From Salinadaptatus halalkaliphilus (GTDB taxonomy: Archaea; Halobacteriota; Halobacteria; Halobacteriales; Natrialbaceae), in NCBI RefSeq assembly GCF_006543045.1, contig NZ_RBZW01000076.1, positions 242,820 through 306,819 on the forward strand: a stretch of DNA of 64,000 bases, read 5' to 3'. The notes below the pieces were generated by a model. The model ran no database searches. It was not told the origin of the DNA and saw nothing but the letters and a program-made list of their open reading frames with translations. A program made the position numbers and the translations under genes. Below are positions 1-7,789 of the stretch, in pieces. Within the stretch, counting starts at the first letter, position 1; each line of letters opens with the position of its first letter.

Positions 1-30
1 TTATGTAAGCGCTCGTGGTAGTGTCGGTGT

Positions 31-822
31 ATGCAAGAGATCGGTGACGGAAACGTCTTGCTTCGTATCGAAAACCACCGCGCGGACGTCGTGCTCAATC
101 GGCCGGAGCGACGCAACGCGATGAACCAGGCGCTACTGGGCGATCTCCGGACGGCACTCGAGGAGGTCGAGGCCCGAGACGACGTTCGGGTCATGGTACT
201 GAGTGGGACAGGGGACGTCTTCTGTGCCGGAATGGACCTCGAGATGATGAAACGACGCGGCGAGGACGACGCACCCGACTTGGAGATGGGTCTCGACGAT
301 ATCACGCACTTCATCGACGACATGAGCGTCCCCTCGGTTGCGAGCATCAAGGGGGCCGCCATCGCGGGCGCGTTCGAACTCGTGTTACCGGTCGACTTCA
401 GAATCATCAGCGAGGACGCAAAGTACGGCGTCATCGAGGTCGAACTCGGGCTGTTCCCGTCCGGCGGTGCGACCCAGCGGCTCCCGCGGCTGGTGGGTCT
501 CTCGAAGGCGAAAGAACTCGTCCTCACCGGCGAGTACATCGATCCTTACGAGGCCGAACAGTGCGGGCTCGTCCACGAGGTCGTCGAGGATCGGTCGGCG
601 ACCGACGACCGCGCTCGCGAGTGGGCTGACTCGTTGGCCGAGAACGCGCCGCTTGGGATGGCGTACGCACGACAGATGCTGAACGCCGCGCTGGAAACGC
701 CACTCGAGCACGGGCTCGAGCGCGAGGGTGAACTCGGCGAGATGCTGACCGAGACCGACGACTACACCGAAGGGTTCACGGCGCGACTCGAAGGGCGCGA
801 ACCCGAATTCGAGGGCAGGTAG
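31..822 (+). CDS. Enoyl-CoA hydratase/isomerase family protein (ECH1)
   Basis: 263 residues, the usual length for a crotonase-fold monomer, which adds water to or isomerises trans-2-enoyl-CoA thioesters. The oxyanion-hole segment CAGMDL lies at about residues 65-70. Both catalytic glutamates of classical hydratases appear present: E116 in GAFELVL and E136 in GVIEVELG. The loop SGGATQRLPRLVG (about 144-156) matches canonical hydratases closely, so true hydratase activity is plausible. A TATA-like TTATGTAA at positions 1-8 places the start site at about the ATG, giving a leaderless transcript. It is followed after 170 bases by an IclR regulator on the same strand, suggesting substrate-specific control. 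The physiological substrate is unknown; family assignment is firm, specificity is not. Confidence 0.9.
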   Translation: MQEIGDGNVLLRIENHRADVVLNRPERRNAMNQALLGDLRTALEEVEARDDVRVMVLSGTGDVFCAGMDLEMMKRRGEDDAPDLEMGLDDITHFIDDMSVPSVASIKGAAIAGAFELVLPVDFRIISEDAKYGVIEVELGLFPSGGATQRLPRLVGLSKAKELVLTGEYIDPYEAEQCGLVHEVVEDRSATDDRAREWADSLAENAPLGMAYARQMLNAALETPLEHGLEREGELGEMLTETDDYTEGFTARLEGREPEFEGR

Positions 823-943
823 TGCCGTGGGAGGGTCGTAGTGGATCAACCGTCAGTTTTCGGTATGGTCGCGGTATACGTCGACGTACGTGACGGTGAG
901 TTATCTCTCGCACACCCGCTGTCGTTTCTCTCGACCGACGGCC

Positions 944-970
944 GTCCGACACTATCGGATAGATTTATTT
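944..970 (+). promoter_or_regulatory. Promoter of iclR1 with abutting 5-5-5 palindrome
   Basis: The inverted repeat TCCGA-CACTA-TCGGA occupies 945-959 and is followed directly by the TATA element ATTTAT (963-968), which is centred 27 bases upstream of the ATG at 993. The palindrome therefore sits on the BRE position where TFB binds. IclR proteins bind short palindromes as dimers, so this is a candidate autoregulatory operator. No second copy was found nearby. Confidence 0.5.
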
Positions 971-992
971 TTCGACCGGCGTGGTATGTGGT

Positions 993-1760
993 ATGGCACA
1001 GCAGGGCCCGGGAACGAAACAGCTCAAATCGGTCCGGACGACGTTCAAGATCGTCGAGTATCTCAAACACGAGACGACCGGAAGTGTCTCCGCAATCGCA
1101 GACCAGCTCGAGTTACCCAAAAGTACGGTCCACTCGCACCTGACGACGCTCAACCAATTGGGGTATCTCAGAAACGACGATGGCACCTACCGGCTCGGCT
1201 ATCGACTCGTCCATCTGGGTCGGACGATCGAGCAGTCCGACGAGTTACGCCGGATCGTCGCGCCGACGATCGAAACCCTGGCCAACGAAACGGACGAACA
1301 AGCGTACTTCGCTATCGAAGAGAACGGATTGGCCACGAATATCGTCGTCGCAGAGGGTACCTGTTCGATACGGAGGGAGTTTTTGCCCGGCGGCCAGGCC
1401 AGAATGACCAACACGGCTACCGGGAAGGCCATTCTGGCACACTTGCCGCCCGAACGGATCGACGAAATCATCCAACGATGGGGGATGCCAGCCGAGGCAC
1501 CGGGAACGATCACGGACGAGGACGAGCTCTACGCCGAACTCGAGACGATTCGCGCCGATGGCATCGCGTACGCTCGAGCCGAGAGCATCAAAGGGTTGCT
1601 CGAGATCGCGATGCCGATACTCGACGACGACGGGCAGCCCCACGGCGCCGTCGAGGTCGCAGGGCCGATCAAACGGCTCGACGACGAGTGCCGCGAGCGA
1701 CTCGTCGACGACATCGAAACGGCCGTCAACGAAATCGAGGTCAATCTCTCACTCCGTTGA
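993..1760 (+). CDS. IclR family transcriptional regulator (IclR1)
   Basis: 255 residues with the two-part IclR layout: an N-terminal winged helix-turn-helix (about 12-70, recognition region around LPKSTVHSHLTTL) and a C-terminal GAF-like effector-binding domain (about 90-250). I chose the ATG at 993 rather than the in-frame GTG at 981 because a TATA box at 963-968 predicts transcription starting at about 992, so the longer form would not be transcribed. A palindrome just upstream of the TATA box suggests autoregulation. It lies downstream of ECH1 on the same strand and probably responds to an acyl-CoA or free acid handled by ECH1. This is inference from context. Confidence 0.88.
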   Translation: MAQQGPGTKQLKSVRTTFKIVEYLKHETTGSVSAIADQLELPKSTVHSHLTTLNQLGYLRNDDGTYRLGYRLVHLGRTIEQSDELRRIVAPTIETLANETDEQAYFAIEENGLATNIVVAEGTCSIRREFLPGGQARMTNTATGKAILAHLPPERIDEIIQRWGMPAEAPGTITDEDELYAELETIRADGIAYARAESIKGLLEIAMPILDDDGQPHGAVEVAGPIKRLDDECRERLVDDIETAVNEIEVNLSLR

Positions 1761-1942
1761 TCGCGTCCACCGTCGATCGGAAATCCGCTCGAGGAGCGTC
1801 ACGCTGGCGGACGGTAACTCGAACCGTCAGCGAGCTGGACGAGAGGCCGAAGATCGTCGTCACAGCACACCAATTCCTGCCCGGATCCCGATTTGTGACA
1901 TCGGTGTGGGTGTAAACCGAAAACGGGCTCGAGAGGGCAGTC

Positions 1943-2722
1943 CTAGTCCGTCACGAACTCACGCACCATGCGCTTGTACTCTTCGGATCGAAGCAACTCG
2001 GAGCCGGCGACGTGTTCTCGCTCGAGAGACTCCTCGTATCGGACCTCGCTGCCGCAGTTGAGCAGCGCTTTCGTCGCGGCGACTGCGGACCCGGAGTTCG
2101 ACAGCACCGACTCGATGACGGTCTCGACTCGCTCGGAGAGTTCCGCTTCGGGGACCGATTCGGCGATCAACCCCATGTCGGCCGCGTCGCGTCCCGAAAA
2201 GTACTCTCCGGTGAGCGTCAGGAGTTTCGCACGCTGGAGGCCGACCGCCCGCGGAAGCAAGTTCGTAACACCGTTCGTGATCGAGAGCCCGACGTTCGTC
2301 TCGGGGAATCCAAACCGCGCGTCGTCGGCCGCGATAGCGATATCCGAGATAACTGCCAGTTCCAGTCCGGCACCGAGGGCGTTGCCAGTTACCTCGGCGA
2401 CGACGACCGTATCGGCGTCGCGGATCATCCGGCTGAGGTTCTGCAGCGCGACGATGCCGTCGACGTGGCGCTCGTAGTTCTCGTAGGACATCCCCGAGAG
2501 GTCGTCCTCGAGTTCGCCAATATCGAATCCCGAACAGAACGAGTCGCCACGACCCGTGAGGTGGAGTATCGAGATGTCGTCGTCCGCATCGATATCACGA
2601 AACGCCGACTCGAGTTCGACCGCGAATTCGCCGCTGATGGCGTTGAGAACGTCCGGTCGATCGAGTGTGAGGCGGCCGATATTCCCGTCCGTCTCGTAGG
2701 CATAGTTGTCTGTAGTTGCCAT
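1943..2722 (-). CDS. Enoyl-CoA hydratase/isomerase family protein (ECH2)
   Basis: 259 residues, crotonase superfamily. The segment CSGFDI (63-68) and the glutamates E121 (GLELAV) and E141 (GFPETNVG) match the catalytic framework. The loop after the second glutamate reads SITNGVTNLLP (148-158) where classical hydratases have PGAGGTQRLPR. ECH3 in this window has the same variant, so the two form a distinct subgroup that may use a different acyl group or reaction. A strong TATA box (TTATATAA, 2743-2750) is centred about 25 bases upstream of the ATG, implying leaderless transcription. A palindrome half-matched to the IclR2 box lies at 2796-2812. It is downstream of iclR2 on the same strand with its own promoter. 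Confidence 0.88.
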   Translation of the reverse strand: MATTDNYAYETDGNIGRLTLDRPDVLNAISGEFAVELESAFRDIDADDDISILHLTGRGDSFCSGFDIGELEDDLSGMSYENYERHVDGIVALQNLSRMIRDADTVVVAEVTGNALGAGLELAVISDIAIAADDARFGFPETNVGLSITNGVTNLLPRAVGLQRAKLLTLTGEYFSGRDAADMGLIAESVPEAELSERVETVIESVLSNSGSAVAATKALLNCGSEVRYEESLEREHVAGSELLRSEEYKRMVREFVTD

Positions 2723-2795
2723 ACCACACGATCAGAACGGAATTATATAAACATGGCGGGCATCCGTCTCAGCGAGACCCGTCAGAGGAGGGTGG

Positions 2796-2812
2796 CGTTC
2801 AGCATTGCTGGA
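2796..2812. promoter_or_regulatory. Second, imperfect IclR2-type box upstream of ECH2
   Basis: CGTTCAG-CATTG-CTGGA has the same left half-site and spacing as the perfect palindrome at 3694-3714, with the right half changed from CTGAA to CTGGA. It lies about 50 bases upstream of the ECH2 TATA box and between the iclR2 stop and the ECH2 promoter. Binding by IclR2 is inference. Confidence 0.4.
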
Positions 2813-2825
2813 TTTTGCCGTCCGG

Positions 2826-3593
2826 TCACCACTGCTCGGCCTTCAACGTCACCGCGTTGGCGGTCGCCAACAGTGCCTCGATAACAGTCGAGTGGACGGT
2901 GTCGCGTTTCAATCGGTGCTCGGGCCCGGACACCGATATCGCGCCGAGGACGGTTTTGTCGACGACGATCGGCGCTGCGACGGCGTAGACGCCGTCGACC
3001 TCCTCGCCGTCGTTGATCGCGTACCCTCGGTCACGGACGCGCTCGAGCGTCTCGAACAACGCGTCGCGGGAATCGATCGTGCGGTCGGTCGCCGCCGGAA
3101 GCCCGTGTCGATCGACGATCGCGTCGACCCGATCGGCGGGTAGTTCGGCGAGGATCGCCTTCCCAGCGGCGAGGTAGTGCATGTGTGATTGCCGACCGAT
3201 GCGACCGCGAGTGTGAAGCGCTCTGTCGCCGGTTGCGCTATCGAGATAGATACACTGACCGTTCTCTTCGGTGACGACCCAGACGGTCTCGCCGGTCTCG
3301 GCAGCTAACTCCTCGATTTCGGGGTGAGCCACGGTCGAAATCGGTTGGTCTTCCCTCGCCCGATACCCAAAATCGAGAAAGCGAAGGCCGAGTCGATACT
3401 CCTTGCCCTCCTGTCGGAGCAACCCCTCGTCCTCGAGGGTCTGGAGGTGGAGGTGGACGGTGCTCTTTGCCATCTCGAGGTCGTCGGCGATCGTCGACAC
3501 TCTCGCACCGTTTTGATCGGCGACGATATCGACGATATCGAACGCCTTCCCGATCGATTTGACCCGGTTTCGGTTCTGGCTTTTCTCGGTCAC
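2826..3593 (-). CDS. IclR family transcriptional regulator (IclR2)
   Basis: 255 residues. The N-terminal winged helix (about 12-70) contains MAKSTVHLHLQTLEDEGLL; the rest is the IclR effector domain. The start is a GTG at 3593. A TATA-like ATTATTATC (3615-3623, read on the minus strand) is centred about 26 bases upstream, consistent with a leaderless GTG start, and no ATG is better placed. The TATA box is flanked by near-complementary GGGAAAAC and GTTTCCC, a possible extra control site. The gene lies between an aldehyde dehydrogenase and ECH2, all on the minus strand, so these are the likely targets. It is clearly a paralogue of IclR1 and IclR3. Confidence 0.88.
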   Translation of the reverse strand: MTEKSQNRNRVKSIGKAFDIVDIVADQNGARVSTIADDLEMAKSTVHLHLQTLEDEGLLRQEGKEYRLGLRFLDFGYRAREDQPISTVAHPEIEELAAETGETVWVVTEENGQCIYLDSATGDRALHTRGRIGRQSHMHYLAAGKAILAELPADRVDAIVDRHGLPAATDRTIDSRDALFETLERVRDRGYAINDGEEVDGVYAVAAPIVVDKTVLGAISVSGPEHRLKRDTVHSTVIEALLATANAVTLKAEQW

Positions 3594-3693
3594 AGGTACT
3601 GGTTGGGGAAAACACGATAATAATGTTTCCCAGTTCGTGTATCAACCGGTATTTACAAAAGTACAGTCGTAATTATATGTCGGCGGCTGCGGT

Positions 3694-3714
3694 CCGTTCA
3701 GTATTGCTGAACGG
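3694..3714. promoter_or_regulatory. Perfect 21-bp palindrome upstream of iclR2
   Basis: GTTCAG-TATTG-CTGAAC (3696-3712), extended by two matching pairs on each side, forms a perfect 8-5-8 inverted repeat immediately after the ALDH stop codon and about 75 bases upstream of the iclR2 TATA box. As DNA it fits an IclR operator and has a degenerate partner at 2796-2812. As RNA it could instead be a terminator hairpin for the ALDH gene, but no U-run follows. Confidence 0.5.
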
Positions 3715-5235
3715 CTACCGGGATGGATCGTCTACCGAGACGTAAACCGTCTTCTCCTGGGTGTAGTGGCGAAGCGCGTCCTTACTCAGCTCTCGGCCGA
3801 TCCCCGAGCGCTTGAATCCGCCGAACGGGCCGCCGGGACGCGGTGTCGCGTAGCTTCCGTTGACCCAGATCGAGCCAGCATCGATGTCCGCAGCGGCTCG
3901 ATGTGCACGATCGATATCGCTCGTCGCGACGCCGGCAGCCAGCCCGAACGGAACGTCGTTGGCGAGGTCGACGGCCTCCTCGTACGTCGAGAAGGTGATC
4001 ACGGTCAACACCGGCCCGAAGATCTCCTCCTGGGCGATTTGCATGTCGTTGGTCGCGTCGGTGAAGACGGTTGGCTCGACGAACCAGCCATCGTCTACTG
4101 GGCTCTCGTCTGCGACGCCGCCGGTTTCGAGCGTCGCCCCCGCGTCGGTACCGCGCTCGAGATACCCCGTGACCGTCTCGAACTGCGCTTGCGAGATGAT
4201 CGGGCCGAGCGTCGTTCCCTCCTGGAGCGTATCGCCGACCTCGAGCGACTCGGCACGATCGACGAGCGCATCGAGGAACTCCTCGGCGATGTCCTCGTGG
4301 ACGAGCAATCTGGAACAGGCATCGCAGGACTGACCGGCATTGTAGAAAATGCCGTGTGCAACGTCGCGGACAGTCTCGTCGATGTCGACGTCGGGAAACA
4401 CCACGTACGGCGATTTGCCGCCGAGTTCGAGTGTCACCGGCGTGACGGTCGACGCTGCCGTCTCCATGATCGTCTCGCCGGTCGTATCCGCACCGGTAAA
4501 GGAAAGCTTCCCGACGGTCGGGTGGCTCGAAAGCGCTGCGCCCGCCTCCTCGCCGTAGCCCGTGAGAACGTTCACGACGCCGTCTGGGAAGATCGATTTC
4601 GACAGTTTCGCCGCGTAAAGTGCCGAAAGCGGCGTCTGTTCCGCGGGTTTCAGTACGACCGCGTTGCCGGCTGCCAACGCGGGCCCGAGCTTCCATGCAG
4701 CGATGATGAACGCGTAGTTCCAGGGAACGATGAGCCCGACGACCCCGTAGGGTTCGGTTCTGGTGTAGACGTGCTGGTCGTCGCTCGTCGGCAACGTGAT
4801 CCCTTCGTCGGCGCGAACCACGTTGGCGTAATATTCGATGAATTCGATGCCGAACTCGATCTCCGCTCGAGCGTGACTCAGTGGCTTCCCACCGTCGAGA
4901 CTCTCGACGAGTGCCAACTCGTCGATGTGCTCGCGCAGCGTCTCGGTCCACGCCAGGATGGCTCGCGATCGGTCGGCCGCCCCGAGCGATCCCCAGGTGG
5001 CGTCGAACGCCGACTGTGCGCTTTCGACCGCACGATCGACATCGGCCGCCCCACAGCGGGGGACCGAGCAGATCGGTTCCTGTACGACCGGATCGATCGT
5101 CTCGAACGTTTCCCCGTTGGCGGCCGGCGCCCATTCGCCGTCGATCCACGTCTCGAACGCGCCGAGTACCTCGAGGTCGGCGCGCGCATCGGCGTGATTC
5201 TGACGAACGCTATCGGTGTAGTACTGGATAGTCAC
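3715..5235 (-). CDS. NAD(P)-dependent aldehyde dehydrogenase
   Basis: 506 residues from the GTG at 5235. The ALDH superfamily oxidises aldehydes to carboxylates. Key residues are visible: N173 in PWNY (oxyanion), K196 in KPAE (cofactor), E270 in ELGGKSP (general base) and catalytic C304 in GQSC. The sequence resembles betaine/aromatic aldehyde dehydrogenases. A longer form starting at a TTG at 5274 is possible, but a Shine-Dalgarno GGAGG lies 8 bases before the GTG. Most neighbours look leaderless, so this ribosome site suggests ALDH is a downstream gene cotranscribed with ECH3, which ends 91 bases upstream. An ECH plus ALDH pair is what a hydratase/aldolase (retro-aldol) route from an enoyl-CoA to an aldehyde and then an acid would need; that is hypothesis. 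Confidence 0.9.
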   Translation of the reverse strand: MTIQYYTDSVRQNHADARADLEVLGAFETWIDGEWAPAANGETFETIDPVVQEPICSVPRCGAADVDRAVESAQSAFDATWGSLGAADRSRAILAWTETLREHIDELALVESLDGGKPLSHARAEIEFGIEFIEYYANVVRADEGITLPTSDDQHVYTRTEPYGVVGLIVPWNYAFIIAAWKLGPALAAGNAVVLKPAEQTPLSALYAAKLSKSIFPDGVVNVLTGYGEEAGAALSSHPTVGKLSFTGADTTGETIMETAASTVTPVTLELGGKSPYVVFPDVDIDETVRDVAHGIFYNAGQSCDACSRLLVHEDIAEEFLDALVDRAESLEVGDTLQEGTTLGPIISQAQFETVTGYLERGTDAGATLETGGVADESPVDDGWFVEPTVFTDATNDMQIAQEEIFGPVLTVITFSTYEEAVDLANDVPFGLAAGVATSDIDRAHRAAADIDAGSIWVNGSYATPRPGGPFGGFKRSGIGRELSKDALRHYTQEKTVYVSVDDPSR

Positions 5236-5293
5236 GTGTATCGCCTCCGTTGGCTCTCTTGGTGCAGCCTGCAATAACTGTTGTGACTAGCTG

Positions 5294-5308
5294 CCACGCC
5301 GGGCGTGG
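5294..5308. other. 15-bp palindrome between ECH3 and ALDH
   Basis: CCACGCC-G-GGCGTGG is a perfect 7-1-7 inverted repeat about 20 bases after the ECH3 stop codon. It could be a weak hairpin terminator or processing site between ECH3 and ALDH, or an operator. The sequence does not decide. Confidence 0.35.
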
Positions 5309-5326
5309 GCCTGGTCGGACCGATCA

Positions 5327-6019
5327 TTACCAGCTCATCTCTTCGATTTCGTGACAGTACTCGTTGACGATTTCCTCTCGTTCCATGACTGCATCGAGGT
5401 CGGCAGCGTGGTTGAGCACGTGTTTGTTCAATCTGAGTGCAGTGTGGGATTTGTTCTCGACGAGATCCAGTGCGACATCGCGCACCTGCTGGTCTAACTC
5501 CGTGCGGTCGTAGACGCCGGCAACCAGTCCGAGTTCCTCGGCTTCCCGTGCGTCTAACTCCCGGCTGGTGTAGATGAGTTCCTTGGCTTTGGGACTGCCG
5601 ATAGCCATCGGCAGGAGCAACGACGAGCCGTTCGTGATCGTCACGCCGACCTCCGACTCGGTGAGTTTAAAGGTCGTATCCGGTGCTGCATAACAGATGT
5701 CGAACGAGAGTGTCCACTCGAACCCGCCACCAACGACCCAGCCGTGGAGTTTACCGATGACGATACCGTCGAACGCCCGAACCGCGTGTGTGATCTCCTG
5801 GAAGAGATCGCCGGCGCTCTCCTCTTCCTCGAGATCGGCACCGGCGGTAAATGCGTCGCCAGCGCCCTCGATGATCAGTACCTCGTACTCGCCGTCCGCC
5901 TTCGAAATCTCCGATGCGAGACGAGACAACAACTCGACGTTGAGCGCGTTGAGCGAATTCGGCCGATCGAGCGTGAGACGGAGTACCTCGTCGGTCATTG
6001 CCGCTGTCTGTAGGGGCAT
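5327..6019 (-). CDS. Enoyl-CoA hydratase/isomerase family protein (ECH3)
   Basis: 230 residues from the ATG at 6019; an alternative ATG lies at 5998. A TATA-like element (6047-6053) predicts a start about 5 bases before 6019, and the reading frame upstream of it lies inside iclR3, so the longer form is unlikely. Both glutamates are present (E101 in GGGFEWTL, E121 in KLTESEVG). The loop TITNGSSLLLP (127-137) departs from the canonical GAGGTQRLPR and resembles ECH2. At 230 residues it is somewhat short. A perfect 6-1-6 palindrome CACACG-C-CGTGTG at 6070-6082, about 17 bases upstream of the TATA box, could be an operator. It probably heads an ECH3-ALDH transcript. Substrate unknown. Confidence 0.85.
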   Translation of the reverse strand: MPLQTAAMTDEVLRLTLDRPNSLNALNVELLSRLASEISKADGEYEVLIIEGAGDAFTAGADLEEEESAGDLFQEITHAVRAFDGIVIGKLHGWVVGGGFEWTLSFDICYAAPDTTFKLTESEVGVTITNGSSLLLPMAIGSPKAKELIYTSRELDAREAEELGLVAGVYDRTELDQQVRDVALDLVENKSHTALRLNKHVLNHAADLDAVMEREEIVNEYCHEIEEMSW

Positions 6020-6068
6020 ACGACTCTGAGAGAGAACCACACACAACTTAAATCTCGCGGTCGCCGAG

Positions 6069-6827
6069 TCACACGCCGTGTGCGATGTCGACCTCGATGA
6101 CATCGACGGCTCGCTCGAGCGGCCTGAGCACCTGCTCGAGGAATTCCTCGTTTCGCATTCGGCGCGTACTACTGTAGACGCTTACGGCAGCGATTACGTC
6201 GTTCGACGGCGAAAAGATCGGTTTCGCGACGCCTTGCATACTGAGTTTCCCCTCTTCTCGATCGAGTGCGTATCCTTGCTCGCGAATCGACGCCAATTCG
6301 CGGTGCAGTTCGTTTTGGTCCGTGATCGTGTGCTCAGTGTTGCTCGGGAGCCCATAATCGTCGATCAGCTGATCGACCCGTTCACGGTCGGCATACGCCA
6401 AAAACACCTTCCCCAGCGCATTGGTGTGTAACCACGTGTGAGACCCATCCGCCTGCGTCGACCGGGTCGTATACTCGCCTTCCGTGCTGTAGACGAAGAC
6501 AGCATAGTCGTCTTCCTCGACAGCAAGCGTCGCCGGTTCGCCCGTCTCTTCGGTTATCTGGCGCAGTTTCGGCCGTGCAACGTGATAGAGATCCTGATCG
6601 AACCGGACGTGTCCACCCAACTTCAGAAACTGCAGCGTCGGTCGGTACGTTCCATCGTCCTTTCGAACGTATCCGAGATCGCAAAGGGTCTCGAGGTGAT
6701 CGTAAACGGTCGTCTGGGGCGTTTCGACCGCTTCCGTGAGCTCCGAAAGGCTCGCTTCTTGTTTGGTGACGAGTGTCTCGATGATCGCGAACGAGGTCTC
6801 CGTCGCCTTGACCCGATGTCGTCCCAT
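6069..6827 (-). CDS. IclR family transcriptional regulator (IclR3)
   Basis: 252 residues from the ATG at 6827. The N-terminal winged helix (about 10-62) contains ETPQTTVYDHLETLCDLGYV and is followed by an IclR effector domain. The frame is open further upstream to 6974, but the TATA element CTATATT (6852-6858) is centred about 27 bases from 6827, so the shorter leaderless form is favoured. A TGGGC-ATC-GCCCA palindrome abuts the TATA box and two more copies of the motif lie 160 and 320 bases further upstream, a strong sign of autoregulation. It is followed on the same strand by ECH3, the likely target. Confidence 0.88.
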   Translation of the reverse strand: MGRHRVKATETSFAIIETLVTKQEASLSELTEAVETPQTTVYDHLETLCDLGYVRKDDGTYRPTLQFLKLGGHVRFDQDLYHVARPKLRQITEETGEPATLAVEEDDYAVFVYSTEGEYTTRSTQADGSHTWLHTNALGKVFLAYADRERVDQLIDDYGLPSNTEHTITDQNELHRELASIREQGYALDREEGKLSMQGVAKPIFSPSNDVIAAVSVYSSTRRMRNEEFLEQVLRPLERAVDVIEVDIAHGV

Positions 6828-6860
6828 ACTCCCATCGAGACACCCGACTACAATATAGTT

Positions 6861-6873
6861 TGGGCATCGCCCA
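6861..6873. promoter_or_regulatory. IclR3-type box 1, abutting the iclR3 TATA box
   Basis: TGGGCATCGCCCA; on the minus strand it reads TGGGCGATGCCCA. It ends two bases from the CTATATT TATA element, so a bound dimer would cover the BRE. It matches boxes 2 and 3 in 12 of 13 positions. Confidence 0.55.
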
Positions 6874-7023
6874 ACGCTAGCTCGAGCGACAGCTGCCGAG
6901 ACAGTAGCGAGATCGTGGTCTCGACAGCGCCCACACACTACATTCAATCGTATTTCGACCCAAGAGTTACGCATTCGAGAGACTTCACGGCCGAAATCAC
7001 GCGGTTACTATCCGATTAGACAA

Positions 7024-7036
7024 TGGGTGATGCCCA
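7024..7036. promoter_or_regulatory. IclR3-type box 2
   Basis: TGGGTGATGCCCA, a 4-5-4 palindrome identical to the core of box 3. Its centre is 163 bases from that of box 1. Function inferred from repetition only. Confidence 0.5.
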
Positions 7037-7177
7037 GCGAAATAGTATGTGAGTAAGACCCACAGCACGTGCGCCACATGTACACGGCCAGCGTTGTAGA
7101 CCACAAATCATCAAATATTAATTTTCATGTTTTTTTAATGATATAGCAAACGGTCGCGAGCCGGAGAGTGGATCGGT

Positions 7178-7194
7178 ATTGGGTGATGCCCAAT
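7178..7194. promoter_or_regulatory. IclR3-type box 3
   Basis: ATTGGGTGATGCCCAAT, the longest copy, a perfect 6-5-6 palindrome. Its centre is 156 bases from that of box 2. It lies about 100 bases past the MaoC stop codon, so it does not serve an adjacent promoter other than that of iclR3 or of an unseen transcript. Confidence 0.5.
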
Positions 7195-7286
7195 CGGAGG
7201 CGTCCCGAGGCGAGCCCGGGAGGATTACCCGGCGCTGACGAATTGTTGGTCTGTGAGAATAGCGCCGATCGGCTGTCGGTCCCCCG

Positions 7287-7730
7287 CTACGGTGTGCGCT
7301 CGACGAGCGTTCGGGTTTCCGCGACCACGACCGCATCGTCGGTCTGATTGATGGCCGTTTCTTCGAGGACGACGACGCCACTATCCTCGTCTTTCGGCTC
7401 GAGGTCGAGAACTGTCAGTTCCGTATGGATCGTATCGCCAATCGCGACCGGTTCGACGAACCGTGCTTCGTCGATGCCGTAGAAGGCGATTACCGAATCC
7501 TCGATGACTCCCGTCTGGACTTTTTGCCCCTCCATGACGTTGAGCACGAGGTAGCCGTAGACGAGTCGCTCGCCGAACGGCGAGTCGGCCATCCGTTCGG
7601 CGTCGAGGTGGATCGGATCGTAATTCCCACTGAGTGCGGCGTAGTTCAGTTGATCGGCTTCGGTGATCGTCCGGCCGTTGGTCGTGATGGTCTCGCCGGT
7701 CTCGAAGTCGTCGAAGTATTTCGTCTCCAT
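7287..7730 (-). CDS. MaoC-like hot-dog hydratase
   Basis: 147 residues. The single hot-dog domain carries the (R)-specific hydratase motif with D38 and H41 in NYDPIHLD, the catalytic pair that hydrates 2-enoyl-CoA to (R)-3-hydroxyacyl-CoA. The start is the ATG at 7730; an upstream in-frame GTG at 7736 would add two residues. It is a non-homologous alternative to the crotonase-type hydratases around it. It follows ECH4 on the same strand after 59 bases and could be cotranscribed with it. The archaeal TATA signal is weak here, which fits a downstream operon position. Substrate unknown. Confidence 0.85.
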   Translation of the reverse strand: METKYFDDFETGETITTNGRTITEADQLNYAALSGNYDPIHLDAERMADSPFGERLVYGYLVLNVMEGQKVQTGVIEDSVIAFYGIDEARFVEPVAIGDTIHTELTVLDLEPKDEDSGVVVLEETAINQTDDAVVVAETRTLVERTP

Positions 7731-7789
7731 ACACACTGTGGACGAACTGGTGTGGTAAGTGTTGGCTTCGCGGTCGTCCTCACCGCGTA

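Larger units (their letters stand above)
6828..7286. other. 459-base gene-free regulatory region upstream of iclR3
   Basis: No convincing gene is seen between the MaoC stop and the iclR3 start. The region contains three copies of the TGGG-YGATG-CCCA palindrome and an AT-rich core (about 7105-7150, with runs of T and A) that could hold another promoter or a small RNA. GC content is well below the surrounding genes. No open frame with protein-like composition was found. Confidence 0.6.

Noticed and set aside
3609-3630. Near-palindrome GGGAAAAC / GTTTCCC around the iclR2 TATA box as a main operator
   Set aside because: The arms are unequal and the 21-bp palindrome upstream is a better candidate; kept only as a note in the iclR2 entry.
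3766-5277. A 503-codon plus-strand frame opposite the aldehyde dehydrogenase
   Set aside because: The minus-strand ALDH has all catalytic motifs; the opposite frame is a GC-rich shadow.
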